The notes: a model not told the origin generated them from the letters alone. A DNA stretch of 64,000 bases from Whitmania pigra (GCA_021613335.1 JAJTWR010000254.1:695501-759500); one strand, 5' to 3'. Numbered from the stretch's first letter, positions 16,188 through 29,050 are shown. Numbers and translations are program-made.

Positions 16188-19100
16188 TCAAACAGTCTTC
16201 CTCTGCTGCTCATGAGAACGGTGCCAGAATACGAAGGTTATGGGGCTGTTGAGATAAATGGACTTCAATAAATGATCTTCCAAGCCTTTCTTATCGTAGC
16301 AGTGGAACCACTGAGAGAGGTCGCTGTTGCAGTCGGATCCTTCTGGAGGGGATTTGACCTGGATGTTTGAGATGCACCTCTTACACTTAAATCTGAAAGT
16401 GGGCCAAAAATCAGTTACACTTCAAAAAGCTTCTCAGTCCACGAATATTATGTCATTACACTTATTTATACAGCTCAACAAGTAAAGATCACAGATTAGC
16501 GTACTTGTCGTGAGTGTCACTATTTGTCGCCTCATTAAGAGTGAAGAGATCTTTCAAGTCACCAAAACTAAAATGCCTCTCAACATTTTCTTCTTTGTCA
16601 ACAACACAGCTGCTTAACGCTTTCTTGTGGGCTTGTCTCTGAATCATCTTCTCTTCAATTGTGCCTGACTTCATTTTTTAAACAGGGCATTATCTCATCA
16701 TTAACTTAATAACATTAACTATGCTCTGAAATGTAAATCAAAAACTCACAGAAATGAGTCTATAGATGAAACATTGCTTCTTTTGTCCATCCCTCCAAAC
16801 CCTGGCCATAGCTTGGTCATCATTGGCCGGATTCCAGTCTGGATCAAACATAATGAGTCTATTAGCACCAATCAAATTGAGTCCACAGCCTCCAGCCTTG
16901 CTGCTCAGCATGAATATGAAATCTGAACTCTGCAAAAAAATAAAAGTGTAGAGAACTTTACAAATGACTTCGTAAAATAGATTTAAAGTGGCTAACATTT
17001 GGATCGTTAAAGACATCAACCACTTTTGAACGTTTCTTGATGGACATTGTACCATCCAATCTCACATGGTTGTACCTGAAAGGGTATCATTCATAAAGTG
17101 TCATTTGCTACTGTTAAGCACAACGATAAAGAAAGACATAAAATCACCCTTTTTGACGACACAATTTCTCAAATAGGTCGAGAGTCTGAGTGTAGTTCGA
17201 GACCAAAACAACTTTGTCATTAGAAGTCGATTTAATTGCAGCGAGCAGTGAATCCAAAACATGAAATTTGCCTGTTGAGTTCATTCAGTGAATTTGAATG
17301 ATTTAATCTTTCCTATCTTAGTCATGTTAAATATTAGATATTTGAAGAAAACAAATATTTTATGAATTAATGCACAGAAGTTGTCACCAGATAAGAGAGG
17401 ATCTACAGCGACTGGTTTGTAGTTCTTAGGGAAGATATTGCTGCAGTTCTCAAAGCCTTCCTCACCTTTCAAGCACTTCTCATAGACAAGATCAGGATCT
17501 GGAAGAACAGCTGATTGGATTATCCCCCAACTAAAACAACAAGTGCCACTCACGATTGCAAAGTTTCTTCAAATTCATGATGGCACCGAGTGCAGACGAA
17601 GAGGCTCCTTCAGACTTCAAAGCATTCAAAGTGGACTTCGAAGTGATTACTTTCCGATACAACTCCTTCTGCATGTCACTCAATCCACAACAAATCACTT
17701 GTTCAACTGAATTTATTATTTTATAACATTTCATTAGTCGATTATCTATCAAAATAAATTGATTAATGAAGAAGTAATTTTATCATGAACATTAATTCAT
17801 TCAAAATCCTTGTGGATGTCTTTATGAGGATCATCAATCCTCATTTCAAATGCAATCCATTACATCTTAATAAATGAAAATGTATCGTTTGGAGTACACA
17901 AAGATGTTATAAATACTTGAGAAACAAACCAATGTTTGAAATAAACCATCATTTACAATATAAGCGACTCACTCTTAACAGGGAGATACTGAGTGAGGAG
18001 TGATTGAGTCCTTCTGATGATGCATTTGTTTACTATGGAGGCCAACTGTCAATGGTTCAGTTAAATAATTAAAATCTCCAAATTTCATAAACATGCACTC
18101 ACCTCTTGCAACTTTTCTTTTCCTTTCAAATGTTCAGCATCAGAAGCATCAGCATCTCTGCTTCTTAAAATAGGAATTTCAAATTTCTTTTTGAATTCTT
18201 GAGCAGTACCTGGAGTAAGAGTCATCAAATTTAAATGAATGAGCGATCTGCCTGAGTTAGGCATCTACAAGTCTCAATAGTGTTTAATTCCAACAAGTTT
18301 GCAGCTTGTAAGACATATGGGATAGCAAGGGGTTTTCTCAAATTTAAAAGATTTGATTAGAGGAATAAGTTTCTAGTAACTGAAATTAACTGAAAAGAGC
18401 TTTAATGATAACATTACTATATAATTACCCTCATTGTATATTTACATCAAGGACAAGATTCTTTGAGAGCATTTAAAGAATCATAACAGAATATCCATTT
18501 AAAAGTAGCACACGACAAACCCAATATGTCCCTGTTGACGAAGTGCACGAGGCTATAATATTCGAGGAGGTCGTTTTGAATGGGAGTTCCAGATAACAAA
18601 ATGCGTCGTTCGGCTTTGAGGTTCAGAAGTGCTTGGTAGGTCTGATTCTCGTTGTTCTTCAGTCTGTGGCCCTGTGGAATGACACGTCCTTCAAACGTTG
18701 CTTTTGCATGCCAACCATTGCAAAACATACCTCGTCGCAAATAACAAGTCCGACAGTGCCCTTGTGCAACACATGAGCATGGAGCCTGAAAGTCTCGTAC
18801 GAAATTATTAACACTGCTTGGGGATTCCTCCTTCCACTGAACTTCATGAATTGGTCTGAAAAGAGCATCTCATTGTTGTTTTCATATAATTAATATTATT
18901 TTACGTAATCACCGAGTAATCGTAAGTATTTCTACCTAATGATCTGTCGATTTCGGATTTAGAACCAGAGTCAATGACCATTACACCCACTCTTCCAAGC
19001 AACCATTTGTTTATCTCTTTGTACCAATTCTACAAAGCAAACTGTTCAATTCAATCTTAACTCATTCATTGCAATAAACATTTCTTTTCAACCTTGACTA

Positions 19101-20785
19101 GACTGCTTGGTGCCACGATGACACACTTATCAATCTGAGGTTTACACTGAGGACTTTGCCTCTGAAAAAAATGACAAATGTATATGCTGTTAATTATAAA
19201 AAATTGAATGATCTTAATTATGTTAACTTCGAAATTTATTAATAAATGATCTTAATTATGTTAACTTCGAAATTTATTAATAAATGATAACACTTGCCAG
19301 CAATGTCCACATCAAGGTGATGCATTGAAGAGTTTTTCCAAGGCCCTGTCACAAAAGAGATGCAACTTTTAATGCTAAATTACAAAAGTTGCCTCAAAAG
19401 ATTTATTGGTATAATTATGAAGCAATCAACCACAAAAACACTCAAATACTAAATGTTATTACATGGTGTAGAGAAACAACAGCTAATGTTACCATCATTA
19501 TTACTGTTGTTGTTATATAGAATTGTTGCTTTGATATCTATTGTTACTTGTATATTACTAATTAAAAAATAGCCAACCATTTCATCTGCCATTATACATC
19601 CAGTGCTGCCCTCAATCTGAACACCAGTGACACAGTCAAACATGAACTTCACTCCCTGCAGAATTCAATTATCATCAATACCACCACTGTCATCCTCATC
19701 ATCATCACTACCGCCATATATAAAAGAATGAATAAAACATCAACCTCCCGCTGGTGAGGCCTAAGAACTTTTGTAAGCATCGGATCAACAACAACATGAA
19801 CCAGTTTTTTGTCCCTACATTGGTTGAAATAATAATCAACTAAGAAGCTAGATCATGGTCTTAACATGATAATGATGACAAGGATCTATTACTTCGAAAG
19901 CTTCATCTGTTCATGGAATGTCTGAGGAGGTGGATAGTAGAGAACCAATGCATTATCTTCGTCGGGGTCGTGGAGGGCCTGAACTGTCCCCCCCATCTTC
20001 ACTCCAAGGGCTCGACCTCCCAAAGTAGGGCCTGTTGTTAAATAAGTTAAAAAAATATAAAATAAAATAAAAGCTTAATGCAAAATATTTTTGATGTCAG
20101 AAATTAATAAACTAGCAATTGAAACCAACCCGAATAATCCTTCATTGGTATTTTGAATGGTCTCGACAGGATTGTTTTAATGAGAACATCCTGCCAATAA
20201 ATCCTGCCACTTTCACATCAATTGCTTTTGTAAGCATTATTTTTTTATTTATTACACAAAAGATTTCCTTAAAATTGTGATTTGGTTACAGAATGATTTG
20301 CAAGATGATTTGTAATATTAAAAGCATTATCATATATCATGTATAGTGAAAGCAATGAAAATGTTTAGCGTCAAGCCTTGTTGATATTCAAAGACAAATA
20401 ATTATTTTCATTATGACCAAGTTGTGAACATGAATTGAATAAGCAAAGGTTACTGACATGTGATGGCAATTGGTTCTCAAGGGCACTCAATGGCATCTTC
20501 ACTTCTTCATCCATATCATCTTTGGGCTTTTTTTCAGTTTTACATCTTTTAAGCTGAGAACATCAGAGTTTCTCGGTATTTCAATTTGGCATAAAACAAT
20601 TTTTATAATTTTTTCATAATATAGGACTAAAAAAATCCAATCTGATGATTGCATAGTGAATGAAATCAAACTAATGCAAAACAAACATTCAAGGTTGATG
20701 TTGTCTCAGAAGATCTTTTATTTTGTCTGACCTCTTCATTCCCTGATGGTACCTTATGTATTTGACTAGGAGCTAAACTTCTCCT
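16188..20785 (-). CDS. RAD54L: RAD54 homologous-recombination SNF2 ATPase
   Basis: About 19 short exons follow vertebrate RAD54L almost without gaps. They start [12 protein letters not shown] (20785), then [30 protein letters not shown] and [13 protein letters not shown]. Helicase motifs are [15 protein letters not shown] (Walker A split by an intron, 19340-19570), [13 protein letters not shown], the DEGH box at [74 protein letters not shown] and [14 protein letters not shown]. The last exons are 16929-16750, 16668-16505 and 16392-16188, ending [17 protein letters not shown]. The C-terminal CxxC pair (KCKRC) is present. In the known family it remodels RAD51 filaments and drives strand invasion. 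The initiator Met must lie in an upstream exon. One ATG directly before a GT, at 21228-21226 on the minus strand, is a candidate, but unproven. Confidence 0.95.
19208..19287. repeat. Tandem duplication, 38-bp unit, in a RAD54 intron
   Basis: ATGATCTTAATTATGTTAAC begins a 38-bp unit at 19208 that repeats exactly from 19246, with a few bases of a third copy from 19284. Identical copies suggest a recent duplication. Confidence 0.9.
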
Positions 20786-21680
20786 CTTAAAAGTTCAAAA
20801 ATTCACATTAATTCTATGGTAATCCATAATCATGACAGTGATTTAATTCCAAAGTAATTTAACCAAGAAGACACTAAGACTTTGGTTAAATAAAATTAGT
20901 ATTAAACGATCAAAAGTTTATGTAGAATTAATTAAATTAAAAGACAACATTTTAAAGTAAATCTGATCTCTAAACAAGTTGGAAAATCCATTCATGCCTG
21001 AGATTTGTCAAATTGTTAATAAATGCAAAATATTTTTGATGTCAGAAATTAATAACTGCGAAAAGTGGAGACGCTTAGGAGCAATAGCAATAAGCACACT
21101 AGAACATGGCCAAAGATTACTTCCACAGGTAAAATATAAATTAATAGTAATATGGTACAAAAATGTTCAAGTTGTTCTGTAGAAAATTAGCCACCGATTC
21201 TAATTTTATAGGTGAACCTACAAACCATTTATTTTACGCTAACAAGAAATCGGGACAGAAATTATTTCACTTAAAATAACCGCCAATCAGCTGAATGTTA
21301 TGAATCAAAACAACATTGGTGATTTATATTTAAACTCATTTTGATTAATTTTATTTTGTTGAATAATTGTACTTTAAAATACATTTTAAAAGTTAAGTTG
21401 TAACTGACTCAACACATTTTAAAATTGTATTTATTTAAAGCAAATGATTATTTATCAAATAATAGACCAGGAAAAATAATATAATATTATAAAAAAAAAC
21501 TAAGTGATTAAAAGTTAAAATATTAAACTATATAAACAATTATAAATAATGGAAAAGAATGGTGGATTGATGGGCGACTTTTTTTAAAATAGAAATTAAT
21601 AATATAAATCTGAATTAAAATAGATTTAACTTTTTTCATCATATTTCAACTATGGAGGAATCAAATTCACCACCGTTTCA
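20786..21680. other. Upstream of RAD54, AT-rich
   Basis: Should include the RAD54 first exon and promoter, not clearly visible. Nothing else recognised. Confidence 0.4.
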
Positions 21681-21689
21681 TGGTGCAGT

Positions 21690-21870
21690 GTGCGCCGCCA
21701 AAATGTTTTAGGTCGGCCCAGGAACATCATTTCAACTTTTGCAAAAGGGGTTCAAATCTTCGTAAGGCATGAGAAGATGACCTTTTTTGCGTCTAGCCTA
21801 AAGTCGGAGAAGGGCGGCATTTTCCAGGATCTAGGGCCGTTAAGGGTTCAAACCCCCACGAAATATTACT
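21690..21870 (+). repeat. Short interspersed repeat with tRNA-like B-box words
   Basis: GGGGTTCAAATCTTCG near 21748 and GGGTTCAAACCCCCACG near 21844 both resemble the RNA polymerase III B box (GGTTCRANNCC). The central part matches the repeat at 4880-5060 on the other strand. It is probably SINE-derived, possibly two adjacent or composite copies. Confidence 0.45.
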
Positions 21871-21974
21871 AAAATAAATTTTAATTGTAAATTTTGCAAA
21901 TTTTGTGTGAGGAAGAAATTATTAAGAAATGCATTAATGTCGAAGACCAAATTGGACATCGGTGCGTACTGCTC

Positions 21975-21997
21975 GCCATATAAGCCGCGCCTTAAGC
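21975..21997 (+). repeat. tRNA-like SINE, 5' part, split by the LINE
   Basis: Removing the LINE and one TSD joins CCGCGCCTTAAGC-GGTTAAGAGTTGGG here to GCGCGAGTTCAATTCCCG at 27167. The joined segment looks like a tRNA head (A-box-like then B-box). The body continues to about 27340. Confidence 0.55.
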
Positions 21998-22011
21998 GGT
22001 TAAGAGTTGGG
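21998..22011. repeat. Left target-site duplication of the LINE
   Basis: GGTTAAGAGTTGGG, repeated exactly at 27153-27166. Confidence 0.9.
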
Positions 22012-22103
22012 ATGCTTGTGGTGACCAGTGGGCCGACCAAGTTGTGATCGGGTTGTTTGGTTGAATTATTGCTCAAACAACATAAGTTCTTAAAATATCG
22101 TAG

Positions 22104-23282
22104 TATGGACGAGGACGGTTTCCGAGTGGCGAGAGTCGAAAACGCAAGAGAGTCGACTCTCCTGCGTCATTAACGGTTGAGGAGGCTCCGAAAGTGAAGG
22201 CAACGAAGGTCTTCAAAACGGAGACGGGTAAGCTGAACCCAGCTAGGGTTCAGCGTCAGGTTAGTGAATTAGTGGGCAGGAAAGATGTGAAGATTATTTC
22301 TCGTAATAATCTTCTCATCGTTCTAGCCAAGAATGATGCTGAGATAGAGACACTATCTCAAGTTAAAGTGTTGGACTGTGTTTCGGCCAGTCCCCACGTG
22401 GCGGCTAAGCCGAAATACAGCATTATCGCCGTCCCCTCCGGTGTCGATAATGAGACCATAGTGGAATGCACTGGCTGCGAGTGCGCAACCAGAGTCCTTA
22501 AGAATGTCGGAGGAAAGAAGGAGGCCTCTTCTGTGGTCATCCTTAGTTTTAAGGGTAAGGTCCCTGAGAAAGTGAAGATTGGCTACCTTAGTTTTAAGGT
22601 CAGACCTTATATAAGGGAACCAATAAGGTGCTATCAGTGCAGTGGTTATGGTCACATAGCCGCAAATTGCACTGGTAAGAAAAAGTGTCCCAGATGCCTG
22701 GGAGAGCACTCCCTGAAAGAGTGCCCGAATAAGGCTGCCTGCCCGCAACGTAAGATAGGTAAGGAAGCTATTACGCTGAGAGCTACGAAGCATATAAGTT
22801 ATGCCAAAGCTGTTGAGGCGGCCACGAGTAAGATCGCGAGAACTGAGACTGCCCCAATACCCTCTGTTTTGGAGTCAACTCCTGCTGACTCAAATGTCAA
22901 ACAGGCTGACCCCCCGAAACAAAAAGAGAAGCGGAAGAGAAGCAAAAACCGCAAGCGTAAGGCTAAAACTGCAGTCAGCGACAGCAACCAGCAGCCCTCC
23001 TTGCAATCTTTTGCACAAACCTCCATGCAACCCCCTGTTACCGGGGGAAAGCCTGAGGACGCGCTATTGCACGTTCCTGCAGGCTTTTTTGCTGATATTA
23101 TTCGAGCTATTACCCATCAGGTAAACCTCAAATTCAACGGAGGAGAAAGCGAGAAGCTCGCAGAGGTGTTCACCTTCATCTTCATGACGGTTCTCCAGTC
23201 CATGAAAGGAGACACTGTCTCGGAGGCGTTGAAGGACGCCACTACAAGCTGCTTCCTAGTAAACACGGTCCATCATGGATAA
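22104..23282 (+). pseudogene. LINE ORF1, gag-like CCHC zinc-knuckle protein, 5' frameshift
   Basis: The long frame reads to the stop at 23282. Zinc knuckles near 22630-22735 read CYQCSGYGHIAANC and CPRCLGEHSLKEC, with a third Cys motif (NKAACPQ). A Lys/Arg-rich stretch (KQKEKRKRSKNRKRKAK) follows near 22915-22970. The natural start is probably the ATG at 22105 (MDEDGFRVA), but that frame closes after about 22 codons and the long frame takes over (SGESRKRKRVDSPASL). I infer a small indel near 22125-22135. ORF1 proteins of this type bind the element RNA. Its last 8 bases overlap the ORF2 start. Confidence 0.85.
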
Positions 23283-26200
23283 TGCCATAAGCGTTATCCA
23301 ATGGAACTGCCAAGGCATTCGGCCTAAAACGGGTGAATTCGCTTCTTTTTTGAATTCTCTGAAAATTTTGCCAGATATTATCCTGCTTCAAGAAACCTTT
23401 CTTAAAAGCAGGCACTCTTTCAAACTTCAGGGATATCAAATTGAGCGATTTGATAGGCAGGACGATGTACAACACGGGGGTATACTTACATGCGTAGGGG
23501 AAGGTCTGTCATACAGCTCCGTTATCGCATCCCAGGACCCTCAGTGTCTCTCTACCACGGTCATCGCGAAATCAAGGAAACTCAAGATTGTCAATTTCTA
23601 CGTTCCTCCTGGAAAATGCTTTTCAGAGGAAGAGCTGGAAAAATCTTGAACCACCAAGATGCCATCATCTGCGGGGATATGAATGCCCATTCTCCCATAT
23701 TCGGAGCTCGCCACTCTGATCGCAGAGGTAAGATAGTGGAAGACTTGACACAAAACTTGAATCTTGTTATTCTTAATTCAGGTGAAGGTACACACCTTAT
23801 AGCAAGTGGTGGCACGTCCCACATTGACATCTCTCTGGCCACTCCATGCTGGGCGGCCAAAACCACATGGAAGGTCCTCAACACAAGCCTTGGCAGCGAT
23901 CATTACATCATCCAGATGGTGATCAATGACAAAGTGCTTTACGAGGACCTGAGACCGGCAAGAATAAGCCTGAAGACACTTAACTGGAACTCCTTCCATG
24001 CTAAGTGTCTGTCCCTCATCAACCAGGAGCTACCTTCGAAAGACCTGGAGGAAAACGCAAGATTCATCACCGACAGCATCGCCAGATCGGCCAAAGACAG
24101 CTCTCCGACCCACAAGGGGCGACGCAGTAAGCCCCTTGTACCTTATTGGAACAATGACTGCAGGGAAGCAGTCAAAATAAGGAACAGAAAGAGAGCCATC
24201 GACTTCGAAGCGAAGCTAGTTTTGAAGAATGCAAGAGGGCCAAAGGACAAGCTCAGTGGACCATTAAGAATGCCAAAAAAGAGTGTTGGCAAAAACATTG
24301 CGCTGGTTTTGACGGTGCCACTGGCCTCGGAACTATCTGGAGAACCATCAGAGGGTTGAACGGCAATTACACCAATCCACTAATTCCTCCGATCGCCTCA
24401 GATTCTGGGGATCCCATAGAAAACTCAGAAAAGGCGGAAATGCTAGCCCGATCTTTTGCATTAGCCAGCAGCAACGCGAATCTTTTCCCGCTTTTCGAAC
24501 AAACCAAGACTAAATGGCGCTTGACCCCTAAACTTTTCGCCCCAAAGGACTCTCCCCTCTCGGATCCCATCAACATCTCCGAAGTTATTGATGCACTAAG
24601 GAAATGTGGGAATTCATCTCCGGGACCTGATGGCATCCACTACGAGATGCTACGAAGGCTCCCAACCGCAAGTCTCAAAGGGATCGTAGCTTTCTTCAAC
24701 CAATCCTGGTTATCCGTAATGGTCCCTGGTTCATGGAAGAGAGCTATAGTCGTCCCAATCCCAAAGAAAGGGAAGCCCCCCGAGTTGCCTTCCTCTTACC
24801 GCCCTATCTCGCTGACGTCCACTCTTTGCAAACTTCTGGAGCGGGTGATTGCCATGAGACTCAGATGGTTCCTAGAGAGCAAAAACCTGTTGAACCAGTA
24901 CCAAGCTGGTTTCAGAAAAGGCCGAGGCTGTGTGGACCACATAGTCAGACTAACGCAAGATATTGCCTCATTCTCATCCAAGAAGCAGATGACTCTTGGA
25001 GTCTTCTTAGACCTGGAAAAAGCTTTCGACATGGTTTGGAGAGAGGGGATCATAAGGCAACTTTTCGAGATGGGTGTCAGGGGCAAACCACTGGAATGGA
25101 TCCACAACTTCCCCCAGAATAGATGTATTCAAGTGAGGGTTGGATCAGCTCTCTCCGAACCAGTCGTACTAGAAAACGGCACTCCACAAGGCAGCGTCCT
25201 CAGTCCTCTTTTATTCATCATCATGATGAATGCAATTCCAAACCCACAGAAATCGAGCTGTCCATGTATGCCGATGACATTGCTCTATGGACGACCGGGA
25301 CGTCCTCAAAAGCAATGACAACACGCATGCAAAAGCAGCTTAACACTACGGCTAAGTTTTTATCTGCTAATGGTTTTAAGATATCTGCGTCTAAATCACA
25401 AGCAGTTTTATTTACAAGCTGCTGGGTCAAGAGGAGTGAGGCCAACATCAGACTTCGCATCGGAAAGGAAGAAATCCCCCTGTCTCCAACGGCCACCTTC
25501 TTAGGAATCGTCCTAGACTCAAAACTAAGTTGGTCTGCTCACGCAGAGGCTGTCAAGACACGTTGCTTGAAAAGACTCAATGCAATGAGAGCTATCTCGG
25601 GAAGCTCATGGGGTGCTAGCAAATCCACTTTGCTACAAGTCTACAGAGCCACTATACGGAGCGTCCTCGACTATGGCTGCGAGGTGGTAGATCTGGGATG
25701 CAAACAGATCAGGGACACCTACGACAGGCTTCAGTACCAAGCGCTGAAGATCTGCTGCGGTGGCATGAGGGGAACAAGTGCCTCGTCTCTACTGGTGGAA
25801 TGCGGTGAGCTTCCCCTCGACCTACGTCGTAAGAAGCTCATGGCAAACCACGCCCTCAGGTCTATTGCCATTAAAAATGAATCAGTTAAATCTAAATACT
25901 TCATTTCAGACGGCAAAAAGTCCAAGTCTCAAGCTAGGCTCCACTTCAAAATGAAGAAACGAGGGGAGACAACCCCGTACGAGAAAGTCGAGTCCCTCCT
26001 TCCGGCAGACATCCTAGGAGATATCGAAGAGGAAACTCCCACAATTTCTCCTTGGAGACTGAGGAAACCGGTGATTGACATCTCGAATCTCTCCTTCGCA
26101 TCCGACGACCCTCTGAGGAAGCTGGTAGCAATGGAGAAGATATGGGATCTCCAAGGAAGTCTCCTTTGTTATACGGATGCCTCGAAGACGACGGACAACA

Positions 26201-27003
26201 AGGCAGGAATAGGGATCCACATCCCGAAGAAAAACGTGAACTTAAGCCTCAGGACATCAAGTCACAGCTGCATAAGTTCTGTCGAACTAGCAGCCATTGA
26301 GGACTGTCTGATTCACGTGAAGGACTCCTATCAAGGGGAGACCTTCGATATAGTTGTTCTGAGCGATTCGCTTAGTGCTTTAGAGGCACTAAAGGATTGC
26401 AATAGTGATGCTCCTGACATTAAGAAAACCCAGTTTCTAATTTCAGATATCCAGGAGAGCGGCAGAAAGGTCACGCTCGTCTGGGTTCCTGCTCACGTTG
26501 GAATCCCTGGCAATGAGAAGGCCGATGCTCTGGCAAAAGCCGCCACTGCAAGGGTTCAGATAGACCGCTGGATCCCAGCGTCTGTCAAGGATGTCAAAAG
26601 GTCCGTGGCCCGCAACATCATCCAACTGTGGCAAGCCAGATGGGACGAAGACCCGCGAAGCCAGCATTACAAGACCATAGAGAAACTTGTGTCGACTAAG
26701 AGCAAGTTCCAATGTGCCTCAAGGAAAAAGGAGGTCCTTATTTCCAGACTCCGAGTTGGAAAATGTGCTCTGAACCAACACCTGTTTCTCTTGAAACATC
26801 ATCCAGACGGAAAGTGCAAGACGTGCCCTCAGGAAGATGAAAATGTGCAGCATTTCCTCATGGAATGTCCGGCCCAATCTGCCCTGAGGAGAGAAATCAG
26901 ACTCAATACAAGTCTATCTGATATGAGTTCCTTGCTTAGCAATCCAGCGAGTGTGGACATCATCTACAGATGGATTTGCAAAAATCGGAGTCAATTACTT
27001 TAG
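23275..27003 (+). pseudogene. LINE ORF2: endonuclease, reverse transcriptase, RNase H; three frameshifts
   Basis: Frame 1 (23275-about 23645) has IQWNCQGIRPK and LLQETF, the APE endonuclease start. After a shift, frame 3 carries ICGDMNAHSPIFGA, GGTSHIDISLA and LGSDHYII. A second shift near 24215 enters the reverse transcriptase frame: PSSYRPISLTSTLCKLLERV, YQAGFRKGRGCVDHI, GVFLDLEKAFDMVW and GTPQGSVLSPLLF. A third shift near 25245 restores frame 1 with MYADDIALW, the catalytic YADD. RNase H follows: CYTDASKTTDNKAGIGIH, SSVELAAIE, VVLSDSLSALEAL and VWVPAHVGIPGNEKADALAK. The end has CKTCPQEDENVQHFLMEC. All catalytic motifs remain, so decay is recent or slow. The protein nicks DNA and copies the element RNA. 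Confidence 0.93.
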
Positions 27004-27152
27004 TGATTTTTATTTAAACTTTATTTAACTTATTATTTATCCCTATTATTACACTATTACATATTATTAATTTTTAATAATTAACACTAACTAACAAGTC
27101 CAAATCATCTTAGTTATGCAACGGACTTTAATCAAATAAATAAATAATAAAT

Positions 27153-27166
27153 GGTTAAGAGTTGGG
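27153..27166. repeat. Right target-site duplication of the LINE
   Basis: GGTTAAGAGTTGGG, identical to 21998-22011. Confidence 0.9.
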
Positions 27167-27340
27167 GCGCGAGTTCAATTCCCGTCCTAACCGAATATCT
27201 GAGCGTGTGTCGTTGCAGCATGCTTTAGTGTTAGAGCTTGGATTAGAGCTGGGGTAATAATTTAATTTCAAGATATTTCGATGAGCCTTCTTCCCAATTA
27301 ATATTAAATTAATAGCATATTGTGATGACATAAATTACCG
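27167..27340 (+). repeat. tRNA-like SINE copy A, body
   Basis: Starts with GCGCGAGTTCAATTCCCG (B-box-like), then CAGCATGCTTTAGTGTTAG and GGGGTAATAATTTAATTTC, ending in an AATTAATATTAAATTAATAG tail. The same words recur at about 38500-38810 and 57930-58118, which defines a family. Confidence 0.65.
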
Positions 27341-28030
27341 ACGACGCCATATTTTACATTAAGAATGGCAGTAATACTAGGACGGGAGAGGTCACTTTTT
27401 TTAGTCGAGGTCACCATCACCAAGATCGCCATCATCAGGGATGCCAGCACCACCCTTGAAGGCCGTAGAAACTTTTTTCATCGTGAAGAGGTTTTGGTTT
27501 TGCAAGATGTCAATAGACACAATACAAGATGACTCTTCAATGCCTGTGTATACATGTATACATGGAACCCAACTAATTATCTGATGACTATTTTGAATAC
27601 CGGCAAAGAAGACAGTATTATTTTAGGGAATTTTATGAAATTTCTGTAATGCGACGAATTCATCCGTTGGAATTAAAGTAGTGGTCGAGGAATTTAATGG
27701 AGGCTGTTAGTTCAAACGCAAGTGATCAAGGTCATACTATTGTTACCAGACAACCATGTGCTTACTCGAAACTGAGCGACATCGCACCCTATGCTTAAAA
27801 TTTTTCCCTTTTTGGGACACAGTTTTCAGTGTAATCAGACCATGACTTAGGAGCTCATCTAACCTCTAACATAGCTGGAAAACATTCAACACGTTATTTT
27901 ACTGAGATTAGCTCTATAAACAAAACCAAAAAGCGCAAGGATCATGTAAAATATCTAGGGGCGAATTGACAAGGGGTATGAGAAGTGCCCCCTCTCTTGT
28001 GCCTAAGTAACCTGCGATAAGAACATTCAA
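27341..28030. other. Intergenic, nothing identified
   Basis: No convincing gene. A TGTATACATGTATACATG palindromic stretch lies near 27546. Confidence 0.4.
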
Positions 28031-28039
28031 TTACATTAT

Positions 28040-29050
28040 AATTATTAATTTTCTCGACCGATTAATCGGAAATTATTTTTAATCGATTAATCGATCAAAT
28101 TCTATTAATTATATCACATATATTCCAACTACTTTTAGATGATCTTATTTCATCACAACTCTGCTTTAGTCAGTTTACACTACACAAAATCATCTGACTT
28201 TAGTTAGATAAAGCACATGCGTCACACAAACACGTTATAAATTTGTTGTTTTTTTTTTGTTTAAAAACTATGAGAAAAAACCGAGAATTTATTTAATTAA
28301 AAACAGTGATCACGCTGTTAAATAATACAATCAGTCATTTTATAGAAAGCAAGTAAGTATGCTGTGAATACTTTCCACAACTGTATTATGTTCTGCTAAC
28401 GTTTTTTTAGATCTCAGTAATCACAGTGTTGATTGTTCGTCGACTTGGCAAGTTTTGAAGAGCTGTTCGTAGCTCTGTTTCCAGTCATTCATCTTCCACA
28501 ATTAAAGTCCGGAACTGGTAATCCAGTAAACTAAAGCGACTTTCAAGTCTGCAGAAAGTTTGTCGCTTACAGACTTGTTTGTCTGATACGACAAGAAATT
28601 GATTATTGATCGTGCTTCATAACTCTTCTGCACGTCACTGTCGGCAGCGTCTTGGTATTTGAGAGGATTTGCCGAAGGTGATGCGTTAAAAACGTATTTG
28701 AACCGCGGAAAACAAATTTACTGCAGTGAGCACAGTGAACTTTGTCGGCATCGACTACTTTGCCCAGTGCATTTAGCTTGCGCTCGTGTCTATTTTGCTA
28801 TCGTCCATTTCCTTAGCATTTAGCTTGTAAACAAAATGCTTGCTCAACTTTCTTCTGAGATACCACGTTCTTTGTTGTACTCGCCATTGTGGTTCACTTT
28901 CTAACCAAATAACAATGACAATGTGGGGTAAAAGCAAATAACCTAAAGGAAGACTATTAAATTTAAAATAAATTGGAAAAATACCGATTAACAAATTAAA
29001 ATTTTTAACGATTAGTCGATTAATTAATCGAATAAATCCGCAGCCCTATT
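28040..29050 (-). mobile_element. Degenerate hAT-type element with BED-like zinc finger
   Basis: Both ends are rich in the same ATTAATCGATTAATCG words (28050-28110 and 29005-29040) in opposite orientation, and the right end reads CCGCAGCCCT, like a hAT terminus. On the minus strand near 28700-28780 a broken frame reads VDADKVHCAHCSKFVFRGSN followed by TFLTHHL, a BED-finger-like pattern. No intact transposase. I could not define a TSD. Confidence 0.5.

Larger units (their letters stand above)
22012..27152 (+). mobile_element. Near full-length non-LTR retrotransposon with RNase H, inactive
   Basis: The element has a 5' UTR, a gag-like ORF1 (22104-23282), an ORF2 (23275-27003) with APE endonuclease, reverse transcriptase, RNase H and a C-terminal cysteine-rich motif, a short 3' UTR and an A-rich (TAAA)n tail. 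Perfect 14-bp TSDs flank it, so it is a single, apparently complete insertion of 5141 bp. RNase H after the reverse transcriptase and CCHC knuckles in ORF1 place it in the broad I/R1/Loa/Ingi group, not CR1 or RTE; the exact clade needs a tree. Frameshifts in both ORFs show this copy is dead. Related fragments lie at 856-912, 37389-38235 and 58133-58178. Confidence 0.95.

Noticed and set aside
22353..22793. Long minus-strand frame opposite LINE ORF1
   Set aside because: Shadow of the gag-like ORF1. No similarity and no independent signals.
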